DNA of 34,682 nucleotides from JAHZFN01 sp965149945. GTDB lineage: Bacteria > Bacillota > Dehalobacteriia > UBA4068 > UBA4997. A model generated the notes under the pieces. That model ran no database searches. It saw only the letters and a list, made by a program, of their open reading frames with translations, and was not told the DNA's origin. How positions within the stretch are numbered: position 1 is the first letter of the stretch; each line of letters opens with the position of its first letter. A program made the translations under genes and the position numbers. Positions 1-8,778 of this stretch are shown here, piece by piece. The DNA lies in contig CBCTTQ010000023.1 in assembly GCA_965149945.1 (NCBI GenBank), forward strand, positions 1 through 34,682. The letters run 5' to 3'.

Positions 1-1
1 A

Positions 2-1132
2 AATTATCAGTCTGTGGCTATTGTGGTCAATCCCGCTCGCTATGATCAGGTGATTGAAAAATTAAAAGCGGGAAAATTAGATGAATCCTTCCGTTTGGAA
101 TTGGCAACAGAGGCTTTTACCCATACGGCGGAATACGACAGTTATATATCCGCTTATCTGCAAAAAACCATCGGCAAACAAGAAAAATTTCCTCAAACCA
201 AACTGTTGGTGGGAGAAAAGGTTCAGGATCTGCGTTATGGGGAAAATCCTCATCAACAGGCGGCTTTTTATCGTGATCTTGATTGCGACGAGGCTTGTGT
301 CGGCAATGCCAAACAGCTGCACGGCAAGGAACTTTCCTTTAATAACATCATCGACATTAATGCCGCGCTGGAATTGGTGAGGGAATTTGAAGAGCCGGCC
401 GCCGCGATTATCAAGCATACTAATCCCTGCGGGATGGCATTAGGCGATACTTTAGCGAAAGCCTATACACGGGCGCTGGAAGCGGATCCTGTTTCCGCTT
501 ACGGCGGTATTGTGGGCTTGAATCGGGAAGTGGATGAAGCCACCGCGACAGAAATGGCGAAAATCTTTTTGGAGGCAGTCATTGCGCCGAAATTCTCGGA
601 AGCCGCTTTGGAGATATTGACCAAAAAGAAAAACATTCGTTTGCTGGAAGTGGGCGATTTGACTGCATCTCAGGGCAGAATTGACGTGAAAAAGGTAAAC
701 GGCGGCATTTTGCTGCAAGACGCTGATGTGGCACGGGTTTCTGCCGCTGATTTGAAAGTAGTGACAAAAAAAGCGCCTACAGAGACAGAAGTAAAAGAAT
801 TGCTTTTCGCTATGCAGGTGGTAAAACATGTAAAATCAAATGCCATCGTAGTGAGCAAAAACCGTCAGATTATCGGCGTGGGCGCCGGTCAAATGAATCG
901 AGTAGGTTCCGCCGGCATTGCCTTTACGCAGGCGGGAGAAAAGTGTCAGGGCGCGGTTTTGGCCAGCGACGCTTTCTTCCCCTTTCGGGATACCCTCGAT
1001 GAATGCGCGAAATACGGCATCACTGCCGTTATTCAGCCCGGAGGTTCCATTCGGGATGAAGAAAGTATTCAGGCGGCGGATGAAGCAGGCATTGCTATGG
1101 TATTCACCGGTATGCGTCATTTTAAACACTAA
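2..1132 (+). CDS. purH: Bifunctional AICAR formyltransferase/IMP cyclohydrolase PurH, 3' part
   Basis: The reading frame is open to the left edge, so the gene is cut by the window. About 376 C-terminal residues of an enzyme usually near 510 residues are present. What remains is the end of the N-terminal IMP cyclohydrolase domain and the whole AICAR transformylase domain, which formylates AICAR with 10-formyl-tetrahydrofolate in the last two steps of purine synthesis. Family signatures visible are RYGENPHQ, GKELSFNNI and the catalytic-loop KHTNPCG, plus the C-terminal end IAMVFTGMRHFKH. A GTG at 14 is only an internal codon, because the residues before it (NYQS) continue the family pattern. 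purD follows after 45 bp, as expected for the end of a pur operon. Identification is firm. Confidence 0.97.
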   Translation, partial: NYQSVAIVVNPARYDQVIEKLKAGKLDESFRLELATEAFTHTAEYDSYISAYLQKTIGKQEKFPQTKLLVGEKVQDLRYGENPHQQAAFYRDLDCDEACVGNAKQLHGKELSFNNIIDINAALELVREFEEPAAAIIKHTNPCGMALGDTLAKAYTRALEADPVSAYGGIVGLNREVDEATATEMAKIFLEAVIAPKFSEAALEILTKKKNIRLLEVGDLTASQGRIDVKKVNGGILLQDADVARVSAADLKVVTKKAPTETEVKELLFAMQVVKHVKSNAIVVSKNRQIIGVGAGQMNRVGSAGIAFTQAGEKCQGAVLASDAFFPFRDTLDECAKYGITAVIQPGGSIRDEESIQAADEAGIAMVFTGMRHFKH

Positions 1133-1177
1133 ATCGAAATCAGGAAAAGAGTAATGATTACATACAGGAGATGACTT

Positions 1178-2443
1178 ATGAAAATTTTAGTGATTGGCGG
1201 CGGCGGCAGAGAACACGCCTTGGTTTGGAAAATTGCGCAGAGCAAAAAAGTGGATAAAATTTATTGTGCTCCCGGCAACGCGGGCATTGCTCAGCTGGCG
1301 GAATGTGTAAAAATCGGCGTGGAAGAGTTGGATCGTCTGGTGGAATTTGCTAAAGAAAATCAAATTGATTTGACTGTGGTGGGACCGGAAGCGCCCCTGA
1401 CCATGGGGGTTGTGGATCGGTTTGAGGAAGCCGGCTTGAGGATTTTCGGCCCCAATCAAAAGGCCGCCGTTATTGAAGGTTCCAAAGACTTTTCGAAACA
1501 ATTGATGCAAAAATACGGTGTGCCGACGGCGGCATATGGTAGTTTTACCGATTTAGATGCCGCGCTGGCCTATTTGGATCGGGTGGGGGCTCCCATTGTG
1601 GTCAAGGCTGATGGTTTGGCTGCCGGCAAAGGGGTCGTGGTTGCCATGGATTTGGCTACGGCCAAACAGGCGGTACGGGACATTATGGCGGATCAAGTGT
1701 TCGGGTCCGCCGGCAACAAGGTGGTAATCGAAGAGTTTTTGGACGGAGAGGAAGTTAGTGTGCTGGCTTTTTCTGACGGCAAAACTGTGGTGCCCATGGT
1801 GTCTGCTCAAGATCATAAACGCGCCTATGATAATGACGAAGGACCGAATACCGGCGGGATGGGCGCTTATTCTCCCGCTCCTGTTTATACGCCGGAGATG
1901 GCGTCCTTTGTGCTGGAACATATTTTGAAACCAACCATTGACGGAATGGCAAAGGAAGGCAGACTTTATAAAGGCGTTCTGTATGCCGGACTGATGGTTA
2001 CAAAAGACGGAGTGAAAGTACTGGAGTTTAATGCTCGTTTCGGAGATCCTGAAACCCAGGCAGTGCTGATGCGTCTGGATTCCGATTTGGTAGAAATTAT
2101 GGAAGCTGTGGTGGACGGTCGTTTGAACGAACAAAAAATTCATTGGCGGGAAACACCCGCTGTCTGCGTGGTAATTGCCGCCGGCGGTTATCCCAAATCT
2201 TACCGCAAGGGGGATGAAATTACGGGACTGGAGGCTGCCGGAAAAAAAGCGGTGGTTTTTCATGCCGGTACCAAAGGGGAAAACGACAGATTTTTCTCCA
2301 ACGGCGGACGGGTGTTGGGTGTGACGGCGACAGGTAAGGATATCGCCGACGCCATTCACACCGCCTATACGGCGGTGGATGAGATTCATTTCGCGGATTG
2401 TTTCTGCCGTCGAGATATCGGGCATCGTGCCATCGGCAAATAA
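1178..2443 (+). CDS. purD: Phosphoribosylamine-glycine ligase (GAR synthetase) PurD
   Basis: This cytoplasmic ATP-grasp ligase joins 5-phosphoribosylamine and glycine, the second step of purine synthesis. The 421 residues match the usual family length. The N-terminus carries the glycine-rich GGGGREHAL motif, the ATP-grasp core shows VKADGLAAGKGV near residues 144-155, EEFLDGEEVSV and NTGGMGAYSPAP follow, and LEFNARFGDPETQ is the metal-binding strand. The C-terminus ends in the usual DIGHRAIGK-type sequence. The start is the ATG 7 bp after an AGGAG Shine-Dalgarno at 1166-1170. It is the last gene of the pur operon, because a strong intrinsic terminator lies about 50 bp downstream. Confidence 0.97.
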   Translation: MKILVIGGGGREHALVWKIAQSKKVDKIYCAPGNAGIAQLAECVKIGVEELDRLVEFAKENQIDLTVVGPEAPLTMGVVDRFEEAGLRIFGPNQKAAVIEGSKDFSKQLMQKYGVPTAAYGSFTDLDAALAYLDRVGAPIVVKADGLAAGKGVVVAMDLATAKQAVRDIMADQVFGSAGNKVVIEEFLDGEEVSVLAFSDGKTVVPMVSAQDHKRAYDNDEGPNTGGMGAYSPAPVYTPEMASFVLEHILKPTIDGMAKEGRLYKGVLYAGLMVTKDGVKVLEFNARFGDPETQAVLMRLDSDLVEIMEAVVDGRLNEQKIHWRETPAVCVVIAAGGYPKSYRKGDEITGLEAAGKKAVVFHAGTKGENDRFFSNGGRVLGVTATGKDIADAIHTAYTAVDEIHFADCFCRRDIGHRAIGK

Positions 2444-2490
2444 TTTTTGACCGATAAGTTTCACTGGTTTTCATTTGAAGATAAAAGAAA

Positions 2491-2530
2491 AACAGATGGT
2501 TTTTTGGAGAAAAGACCATCTGTTTTTTTT
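2491..2530 (+). terminator. Intrinsic terminator after purD
   Basis: A perfect 10-bp stem (AACAGATGGT at 2491-2500 with ACCATCTGTT at 2515-2524) is followed by an uninterrupted T run to 2530. It separates the purine operon from the germination operon. Confidence 0.92.
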
Positions 2531-2591
2531 GGTATATTTGCACTTTTTTTGGCAAAACTAACATTGATCATGTTTTGCGGGAGGGAAAAGG

Positions 2592-4109
2592 ATGACATGG
2601 CAGCAATCTCCGCCGGTGGCGTTTGTTGAGAGTCTTGCCGGCAATTGGAGAAATATCAAAAAAATTCTGGGAGAAAACTCTGATTTGGTTTATCGCCGGG
2701 TGGTGTTGCACGGCGGTAAAGAAGCTTTGGTTTTGTATATCGACGGGATGACCAACAAACAATGGATCAGTGAATTTCTCATTAAGCCTTTGATGCTGGG
2801 AGGCGCCGAGGCGTCAATCCTTTCACCGCGGGAATTGGCGGAAGAAATGCTGCACATTCCCGATTTTACAGAGCATCGAACCTGCCAGGATTTTCTTACC
2901 GGAATATATTCCGGTGACTGTGGTTTTTTGGTGGATGGATATGCCTCCGGGATCACCACCGATCTAAAAACTTTTGAACGACGGAGCGTGACAGAACCTC
3001 AGACCGAAGTGGTGGTTAGAGGTTCTCGCGAAGGCTTTGTAGAGAATATGAAGACTAACATGACCATGATTCGCCGTCGTCTAAAAACACCGGATTTGGC
3101 TTTTGAAGTGTTGATCAAAGGCGCTGAAAGCGGCACCAATCTGGCTATTGCCTATGTGCGCGGTTTGGCGCCGGAATCTTTGGTACGGGAAGTAAGGCGG
3201 CGAATCGCCGCTATTCAAATTGACGGGGTATTGGAATCGGGATACATTGAACAACTCATCGAGGATAATCCCTATTCTCCTTTTGCTACCATCGCAAACA
3301 GTGAAAAACCGGACAAGGTCTGCGCTAAAATGCTGGAAGGGCGGGTGGCTGTTATTGTGGACGGAACTCCTTTTGTTTTGACGGTGCCGATGCTTTTGAC
3401 AGAAAATTTTCAAAGTGCGGAGGATTATTATTCCCGTCCGTTTTTTGTCGGATTGGTTCGGATGATGCGTTTTTTGGCTTTTGGTATCGCGGTTTTCGCG
3501 CCGGCTTTGTATGTAGCGGTGGTGATGTATCATCATGAACTGATTCCCTATAAATTATTGCTTTCCATGTGGCAAGCAGAGGTAAATACCCCTTTTAGTA
3601 CCGGTGTTTCTGTTTTGTTAATTACTCTTTTGTACGAGATTGTACGGGAGGCGGGAGTGCGTTTGCCCAAACCGGTGGGATCCGCCATCAGCATTGTGGG
3701 TGGTTTAGTCATCGGAGACATTGTTGTCAGCGCGGGTTTAATTTCCGCTCCGGTCATTATTGTTATCGCTTTTACGGCCATTGCCATGTTTGTGGTCAAC
3801 GCGCTGGCTGATGCGGCTACTATTTTGCGTCTTGGGTTGATTTTTTTGGCCTGGGGGATGGGATTTTTGGGTATTTTTGTGGGAACCATGCTGATTTTAG
3901 TGCATTTGATTTCCCTGCAATCCTTTGGTGTGCCTTATTTTGCTCCTTTCGCGCCTTTTCGACGAACAGAAATCCGTGATAGTTTTCTGCGTTTTCCTCT
4001 ATGGTTGTTGGGGCGGCGTCCCAATTTGCTTACCTGTGCCAGCAAATGGCGGCAATGGGAAATGAAGCCTCCTGCGGCCTTCGGCAAAGACAGTGTGGAA
4101 AAACGATAA
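2592..4109 (+). CDS. Spore germination receptor A subunit (GerA family)
   Basis: This is the A subunit of a GerA-type germinant receptor, which sits in the inner spore membrane and with the B and C subunits senses nutrients. The 505 residues contain a soluble N-terminal region (about 1-285) with the family motifs RGSREGFVENMKTN (143-156), IEDNPYSPF (223-231) and GRVAVIVDGTP (250-260). A membrane region with about five helices runs from residue 290 to 450, then the FGVPYFAPFAPF motif and the basic tail typical of GerA proteins. The ATG at 2592 is 6 bp after a GGGAGGG ribosome site (2579-2585). The upstream purD terminator implies its own promoter; I could not find a convincing sigma-G site (the best candidate, GTATA at 2532 with AAAACTA at 2554, is weak). 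The specific germinant cannot be inferred. Confidence 0.95.
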   Translation: MTWQQSPPVAFVESLAGNWRNIKKILGENSDLVYRRVVLHGGKEALVLYIDGMTNKQWISEFLIKPLMLGGAEASILSPRELAEEMLHIPDFTEHRTCQDFLTGIYSGDCGFLVDGYASGITTDLKTFERRSVTEPQTEVVVRGSREGFVENMKTNMTMIRRRLKTPDLAFEVLIKGAESGTNLAIAYVRGLAPESLVREVRRRIAAIQIDGVLESGYIEQLIEDNPYSPFATIANSEKPDKVCAKMLEGRVAVIVDGTPFVLTVPMLLTENFQSAEDYYSRPFFVGLVRMMRFLAFGIAVFAPALYVAVVMYHHELIPYKLLLSMWQAEVNTPFSTGVSVLLITLLYEIVREAGVRLPKPVGSAISIVGGLVIGDIVVSAGLISAPVIIVIAFTAIAMFVVNALADAATILRLGLIFLAWGMGFLGIFVGTMLILVHLISLQSFGVPYFAPFAPFRRTEIRDSFLRFPLWLLGRRPNLLTCASKWRQWEMKPPAAFGKDSVEKR

Positions 4110-4152
4110 AAAACGGAAAAGGTTTTGAGAAGCAGAGAAAGAGGAAAAAATA

Positions 4153-4821
4153 ATGAAAAAATTCGGCAAAAAGATCTTGCTGTCGGCATGGCTGCTGTTC
4201 TGCGCCGGTATTTATACCGCCTGCGGCAATGCCCACGAATTAAAGGATTTGAATGTGCTGACGGCGGTAGGCATTCAAAACGAGGGAGAACATTATGAAC
4301 TCTGCGCCCAAGTGCTCAAAGCGGATCAGGCGGTGAGCGAGGGGTATGGTGAGAGCTATCGTTATTTTATGGGAGCCGGAGAAGATTTCCTGTCGGCGGT
4401 AGAGGATATTGATGCCCAAGGCGCCAAAGAATTGACTTTTGCCCATAACAAACTGTATTTGCTGGGTGGCAATGCGGACAGCTTGGAGGCGTTGCAAGAA
4501 ATGATTGTCAACGGTTGTTATGATATCCGTCCGCAAAGTTATTGCGTCGTGGTACGAAATGATTTACGACAATTTATGACTGTCTCCGATCAATATGGTT
4601 TTGATTGCTGTTACAAACTTTTGGAAATTTTGCGGGAGACAGAAGAGGCTCCGCGAATTAATGATGTATTGATCGCTCTGCGTGGGGAGGCGGGAGAAGC
4701 GCGTCTGCCTATTGTTTCGGCATATGAGGGAGAGGTGCGAATTTCCGGTTGGCTGCGGCTTACTGCGGAGGATTTCGCGCCGGCGACAAATCCGGAAAAA
4801 ACAGGTGCAATGAACAGGTAA
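4153..4821 (+). CDS. Germination receptor C subunit, Ger(x)C lipoprotein, short form
   Basis: This is a Ger(x)C-family lipoprotein, the lipid-anchored subunit of the receptor. Residues 1-24 form a lipoprotein signal peptide ending YTAC with Cys24 as the predicted lipid site; Tyr at -3 is unusual. The following region matches the first Ger(x)C domain (LKDLNVLTAVGI, ELTFAHNKLYLLG, IRPQSYCVVV and the RLPIVSAYEGEVRISGW segment). Family members are usually near 370-400 residues, but this one stops at 222, so the second and third domains are missing. The next gene starts 20 bp later and is intact, so no hidden remnant lies downstream in another frame. A GAGG at 4141-4144 sits 8 bp before the ATG. 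The assignment is supported by its place between the A and B subunits. Confidence 0.85.
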   Translation: MKKFGKKILLSAWLLFCAGIYTACGNAHELKDLNVLTAVGIQNEGEHYELCAQVLKADQAVSEGYGESYRYFMGAGEDFLSAVEDIDAQGAKELTFAHNKLYLLGGNADSLEALQEMIVNGCYDIRPQSYCVVVRNDLRQFMTVSDQYGFDCCYKLLEILRETEEAPRINDVLIALRGEAGEARLPIVSAYEGEVRISGWLRLTAEDFAPATNPEKTGAMNR

Positions 4822-4840
4822 AAGAAAGGCGGAATGTGGG

Positions 4841-6025
4841 ATGACAGCAACCGATCAAAAAAGAGAAAAAAAATTGTCGAACAACGGTCAAGGTGGATAT
4901 CTGCCTGTTGCCGCTCGTAAGCTTAATCTGGTGGAAGTATTTTTTGTTTTGCTGGCGTTGTTTTTGTCATTGGGCTGCGGTCTCAGTATGGCGGAAAAAG
5001 AACTGGGCGGTTGGAGTTTGGCGTTACTGCCGATCTTGACAGTGGCAGGTATTCTTTTGGGTGTGTTGTACCGTTGGTGGTACGGTGTATTTGGGCAGAT
5101 GCCATTGGGTAGAGCGTTTTGTTTGGTGTTCGGAGCTGTCGGCGGCAAGGTGGTATTGGTAATAATGCTGTTGGCTTTTTTGGCGGTGGCAGTGGATTTA
5201 TCTTATACATTGGCGTATTTTTGGGGAATGGCCGTCGGCGCTTCCCCTTTTCCCTTTTTGGCGGTATTGCTGTTTTTGGTATGTGTTATGGCGGCGGCAG
5301 GAAAGACTGTTATTGGGCGCCTGGCTAATTTGGTGGTGTTCGGCGCTGTCGTGTTGTTAGCGCTGGGAATGATCGTGGTAATGGACAAGGGGGATCTTGC
5401 CCAGATCCCATTTACGGCGCCGCCCGCGCCGTCCCATTGGTTAGGGCAGATTGCCGTCGGGTTTGCTATGAGTTTCGGTTTGGCTGTAGTGTTGCTGCCT
5501 TTTTTGTATCAAGTGGTCATTAAAGAAAGGGAAAACGGGGTAAAAACAGATAAAAAAAAAGAAACCCGTTTTTTCTTTGCTTTTTGTTGGGCGGTAGGTG
5601 TCGCGGCAATTGTTTGGTTGTTGGTACAGCTGGCGGCAAACATGGTATTGGGCGGTACGCTTTCGTTATATCCATTGCCTTTCCTGCAGATGATGAAACA
5701 GTTTTCTCTGGGCAGCAGTTTTAATCAAACAGAACTTATCGGTGTGCTCCTTTATGAAACCATCGGGACGGTGGCGCTTTCTTTTCTGCTTTGCGCTATG
5801 AATCAGCTGACGGCTGAGATGTTACCTTTAAAAGGACGACGGCTTTTGCCGATTGCTTGGTGGATTTTGCTGTATGTGATTGCACTGGCGCTTTTTTCGG
5901 AACAAGGGCAGATGCTGGTTATGGTGCGAGGTTGTATGACTTGGGCTGTTTGGTTGGCGGCGGTGTTTTTGCCTTTGCTGACTCTTTTGGTCTATCAGCT
6001 GCGTTTCGGTAGAAAATTTTCTTAA
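4841..6025 (+). CDS. Germination receptor B subunit, GerAB-type permease
   Basis: The 394-residue polytopic membrane protein belongs to the GerAB/endospore germination permease branch of the APC superfamily, thought to bind the germinant within its helix bundle. About ten hydrophobic segments run from residue 28 to 388. A hydrophilic N-terminal extension of about 25 residues precedes the first helix, making it slightly longer than the roughly 365-residue Bacillus members. Sequence motifs are weaker than in the A subunit; the call rests on topology, length, the VVLLPFLYQVVIKE segment and the operon context. Translation starts at the ATG 8 bp after AAGGCGG (4826-4832). It ends the A-C-B operon; no terminator is obvious before the next promoter. 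Confidence 0.85.
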   Translation: MTATDQKREKKLSNNGQGGYLPVAARKLNLVEVFFVLLALFLSLGCGLSMAEKELGGWSLALLPILTVAGILLGVLYRWWYGVFGQMPLGRAFCLVFGAVGGKVVLVIMLLAFLAVAVDLSYTLAYFWGMAVGASPFPFLAVLLFLVCVMAAAGKTVIGRLANLVVFGAVVLLALGMIVVMDKGDLAQIPFTAPPAPSHWLGQIAVGFAMSFGLAVVLLPFLYQVVIKERENGVKTDKKKETRFFFAFCWAVGVAAIVWLLVQLAANMVLGGTLSLYPLPFLQMMKQFSLGSSFNQTELIGVLLYETIGTVALSFLLCAMNQLTAEMLPLKGRRLLPIAWWILLYVIALALFSEQGQMLVMVRGCMTWAVWLAAVFLPLLTLLVYQLRFGRKFS

Positions 6026-6048
6026 AACATTAAATCTTTAATACTTTA

Positions 6049-6076
6049 GCAGGAAAAAGCGACACTTTTGTAGAAT
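6049..6076 (+). promoter_or_regulatory. Sigma-H-type promoter upstream of yerC-pcrA-ligA
   Basis: GCAGGAAAA (6049-6057) and GTAGAAT (6070-6076), separated by 12 bp, fit the published Bacillus sigma-H consensus RnAGGAwww-N11/12-RnnGAAT at every defined position. The -10 end lies 43 bp before the yerC ATG. No comparable sigma-A promoter is visible in this 94-bp gap. Use by sigma-H is inferred from the match only. Confidence 0.55.
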
Positions 6077-6119
6077 TTTATCCCGGTAATGAAACTATGA
6101 GTTGCTTTGGAGGGGTAAT

Positions 6120-6443
6120 ATGGCATACAAAAGCAAATTGGCGTCTCGGGAAATCACCGAACTGTTTGAGGCGATTATGACTTTGGAATCGGTGGAAGAA
6201 TATTATCGCTTTTTTGAAGATTTGGCAACGGTAGGAGAACTGCAATCGCTGGCACAGCGACTGTCTGTGGCAAAGAAATTGATTGCGGAAGAAAAATATA
6301 CGGATATTGCCGAGGAAACGGGCGCCAGCACGGCGACCATCAGCCGTGTCAAACGCTGTTTGAATTACGGTGCGGACGGCTATCGCTTGGTTTTGAAACG
6401 AATTGAGGAAAGAGCGGAAAAAGAGGAAGCGGCAAAATCATAA
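6120..6443 (+). CDS. yerC: YerC/YecD family TrpR-like DNA-binding protein
   Basis: This is a 107-residue protein of the YerC/YecD family, which shares the helix-turn-helix fold of the Trp repressor. The helix-turn-helix is visible as YTDIAEETGASTATISRVKR at about residues 60-79, preceded by the LQSLAQRLSVAKKL segment. The start is the ATG at 6120, 6 bp after a GGAGG site (6109-6113); an upstream in-frame TTG at 6102 lies before that ribosome site and is not used. It sits directly upstream of pcrA, as in Bacillus, where yerC lies near pcrA-ligA. The regulatory target is not known from this sequence, and tryptophan binding should not be assumed. Its stop is 31 bp before the pcrA start, so it is likely co-transcribed. 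Confidence 0.92.
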   Translation: MAYKSKLASREITELFEAIMTLESVEEYYRFFEDLATVGELQSLAQRLSVAKKLIAEEKYTDIAEETGASTATISRVKRCLNYGADGYRLVLKRIEERAEKEEAAKS

Positions 6444-6474
6444 TAAAGAAATAGAGAAGAACGGAGTAGAAAAA

Positions 6475-8754
6475 ATGGATTTTTTATCTCAGCTGAATGA
6501 CATGCAGAGATTGGCTGTTACAACCACGGAAGGACCGGTGCTTGTATTGGCGGGCGCCGGCAGCGGAAAAACGAAGGCTCTGGTTTCCAGAGCCGCTTAT
6601 TTGTTACAGGGAAAAAATGTTTTCCCCGGTAACATTTTGGCCATTACCTTTACCAATAAAGCTGCTCGGGAAATGCAGGAACGGATGGAAAAACTTACGG
6701 GATTTTCTGTGCAGAACATGTGGGTAGGTACTTTCCACGGTATTTGTCTGCGTATTTTGCGCCGAGAAATCAAGCATACAGTCTATCAGAGCGGATTTGT
6801 AATTTATGATGATAATGACCAGCAAATTTTACTGAAAAATATCATCAAAGAAAAAGGACTGAACGATAAAGAATATGCGCCGCGCGCAGTCAGCGCGGAA
6901 ATCAGTCGCGCTAAAAATATTTTGCTTACGCCGGAGGATTACGATGAAGAAATCACCACCGAATGGGAAAATACGGTGGCTGCTATTTATAAAGAATACG
7001 CTCGCCGTCTGGTGGAAGCTAACGCAATGGATTTTGACGACCTGATTATGAGAGTAATTCAACTCTTTGAGGAGCATCCTGCCCGTTTGGCAGTTTATCA
7101 ACAGCGGTTCCATTACATATTGGTGGACGAATATCAGGATACCAACTATGCCCAGTATAAATTGATTCAACAGTTGGCTGCCGCCCATCGTAATGTCTGC
7201 GCGGTAGGTGATCCTGATCAGAGCATTTACAGCTGGCGGGGAGCGGATATTTCCAACATCTTAAATTTTGAACAGGATTATCCTGATTGTCAAGTGATTA
7301 AATTAGAACAAAATTACCGCTCTACGAAAAATATCTTGGAGGCGGCTAATCAAGTGATTTCCCATAATACCCAGCGAAAGCCAAAGAATCTTTGGACAGA
7401 AGCGGCAGCGGGACCGTTGTTGGATTATCACGAGCTGTCCGATGATAGCACCGAGGCCACTTATGTGGTAGAGACTATCGCTATGAATCGAAACGCGGAA
7501 CATCGTTCTTTTCAGGATTATGCGGTGATTTATCGTACCCACACTCAGGCGCGTGTCATCGAAGACGCGTTGATTAAATTTGGTTACCCTTATAAGATTT
7601 ACGGGGGACTGCGCTTTTATGAGCGGAAAGAAATCAAGGATACTTTGGCGTATCTGCGTGTCTTGGCAAATCCCAGTGATGATTTAAGTTTGACAAGGAT
7701 TATCAATGAACCGAAACGCAGTATCGGCAATACTACCGTCGGCAAGCTGCGCGCTTATGCCGAGGAGACGGGATGCAGCTTATATGATACCCTCTGTAAT
7801 GAGGAAGCATTGATGCGAGTGGGTGCCGCTGCCCGAAAAAATATCAATAAATTTTATGAACTGATGGAGCGGTTGCGGGGAAAACTGAATCAAATTTCCT
7901 TGCCGGAACTTTTGGAAAATCTTTGGGTCTCCATCGGTTATCAGGAATATTTACAAAGAAACGATGCCGTTTCCGCAGAAGCAAAAATTGAGAATTTGAA
8001 AGAATTTGTCGCGGCGGCGGTGGAATTTGAAGAGCGTTGTCGGGCGGCATTGGTCGTTGCCGAAGCCAGAAAAGAGCGGGGAGACGATGATGAGTTTTTG
8101 GATAGTGCGGAAGATCGACAGCCCACATTGGAAAACTTTTTAGCACAGATCAGTCTGTCTACCGATTTGGATAATTGGGATGAGAATGATGGTTCGATCA
8201 CCCTTTTGACTATGCATGCCACCAAAGGGCTGGAGTTTCCGGTGGTGTTTATGGTGGGCATGGAAGAAAAAATTTTCCCTCACAGCCGTTCCTTGCTGGA
8301 TGAAAATGAAATGGAAGTAGAACGCCGCCTTTGTTATGTGGCAATGACCAGAGCCAGAGAGCGGTTGTATTTATCCGGCGCCCAACGAAGGAATGTGTTC
8401 GGACAGTATGAACGGATGAAACCCAGCCGTTTTCTTTCAGAGATACCTGATGAGTTCATTGAATTGCACACTTCGCGCCAGTCCTTCGGCAGCGCCAAAA
8501 CGCGGAACACAGAACAGATTTCCCGCAAGAGCAGTTTGTTTGTGGGAAAAGGCAGCGACACGGTGAAACGAACTTCAACTTCCGAGGTGCAGTTGATTCA
8601 TATCGGCGATAAAGTGGAACATGCCAAATTCGGTACCGGTATTGTGGTGAAAGTAGAAGGGCAAGGGGATGATGCGGAATTACACATCGCTTTTGCGGGT
8701 CAGGGGATTAAATCCTTTATTCAAAAATACGCTCCCATCAAAAAGATTCGCTGA
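6475..8754 (+). CDS. pcrA: ATP-dependent 3'-5' DNA helicase PcrA (UvrD family)
   Basis: PcrA is an SF1A helicase for DNA repair, plasmid replication and clearing of transcription conflicts. The 759 residues match the family. Helicase motifs appear in order: Walker A AGAGSGKT (26-33), ITFTNKAAREM, GTFHGICLRILR, the Walker B DEYQDTN (218-224), GDPDQSIYSWRGAD, QNYRST, and VAMTRARERLYLSG. The last 55 residues form the Tudor-like domain (IGDKVEHAKFGTGIV) that binds RNA polymerase in characterised PcrA. The start is ATG 6475, 8 bp after GGAG (6463-6466); the frame is open further upstream to 6403 inside yerC, but that part is Lys/Arg/Glu-rich read-through with no ribosome site. The ligase gene follows 24 bp later. 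Confidence 0.97.
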   Translation: MDFLSQLNDMQRLAVTTTEGPVLVLAGAGSGKTKALVSRAAYLLQGKNVFPGNILAITFTNKAAREMQERMEKLTGFSVQNMWVGTFHGICLRILRREIKHTVYQSGFVIYDDNDQQILLKNIIKEKGLNDKEYAPRAVSAEISRAKNILLTPEDYDEEITTEWENTVAAIYKEYARRLVEANAMDFDDLIMRVIQLFEEHPARLAVYQQRFHYILVDEYQDTNYAQYKLIQQLAAAHRNVCAVGDPDQSIYSWRGADISNILNFEQDYPDCQVIKLEQNYRSTKNILEAANQVISHNTQRKPKNLWTEAAAGPLLDYHELSDDSTEATYVVETIAMNRNAEHRSFQDYAVIYRTHTQARVIEDALIKFGYPYKIYGGLRFYERKEIKDTLAYLRVLANPSDDLSLTRIINEPKRSIGNTTVGKLRAYAEETGCSLYDTLCNEEALMRVGAAARKNINKFYELMERLRGKLNQISLPELLENLWVSIGYQEYLQRNDAVSAEAKIENLKEFVAAAVEFEERCRAALVVAEARKERGDDDEFLDSAEDRQPTLENFLAQISLSTDLDNWDENDGSITLLTMHATKGLEFPVVFMVGMEEKIFPHSRSLLDENEMEVERRLCYVAMTRARERLYLSGAQRRNVFGQYERMKPSRFLSEIPDEFIELHTSRQSFGSAKTRNTEQISRKSSLFVGKGSDTVKRTSTSEVQLIHIGDKVEHAKFGTGIVVKVEGQGDDAELHIAFAGQGIKSFIQKYAPIKKIR

Positions 8755-8778
8755 TCCCCGAAGGAATGGAGGAACTTT

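Noticed and set aside
14..1132. A purH reading frame that begins at a GTG at position 14
   Set aside because: The frame is open to the window edge and the residues before the GTG continue the PurH pattern, so the gene is simply cut off.
1553..2464. A 303-codon minus-strand open frame opposite purD
   Set aside because: It is the shadow of a confirmed gene, is rich in His, Arg and Phe and has no ribosome site or family resemblance.
4700..5000. A frameshift that would explain the short germination C subunit
   Set aside because: The next gene begins 20 bp after the stop and is intact, and no other frame there resembles the missing domains.
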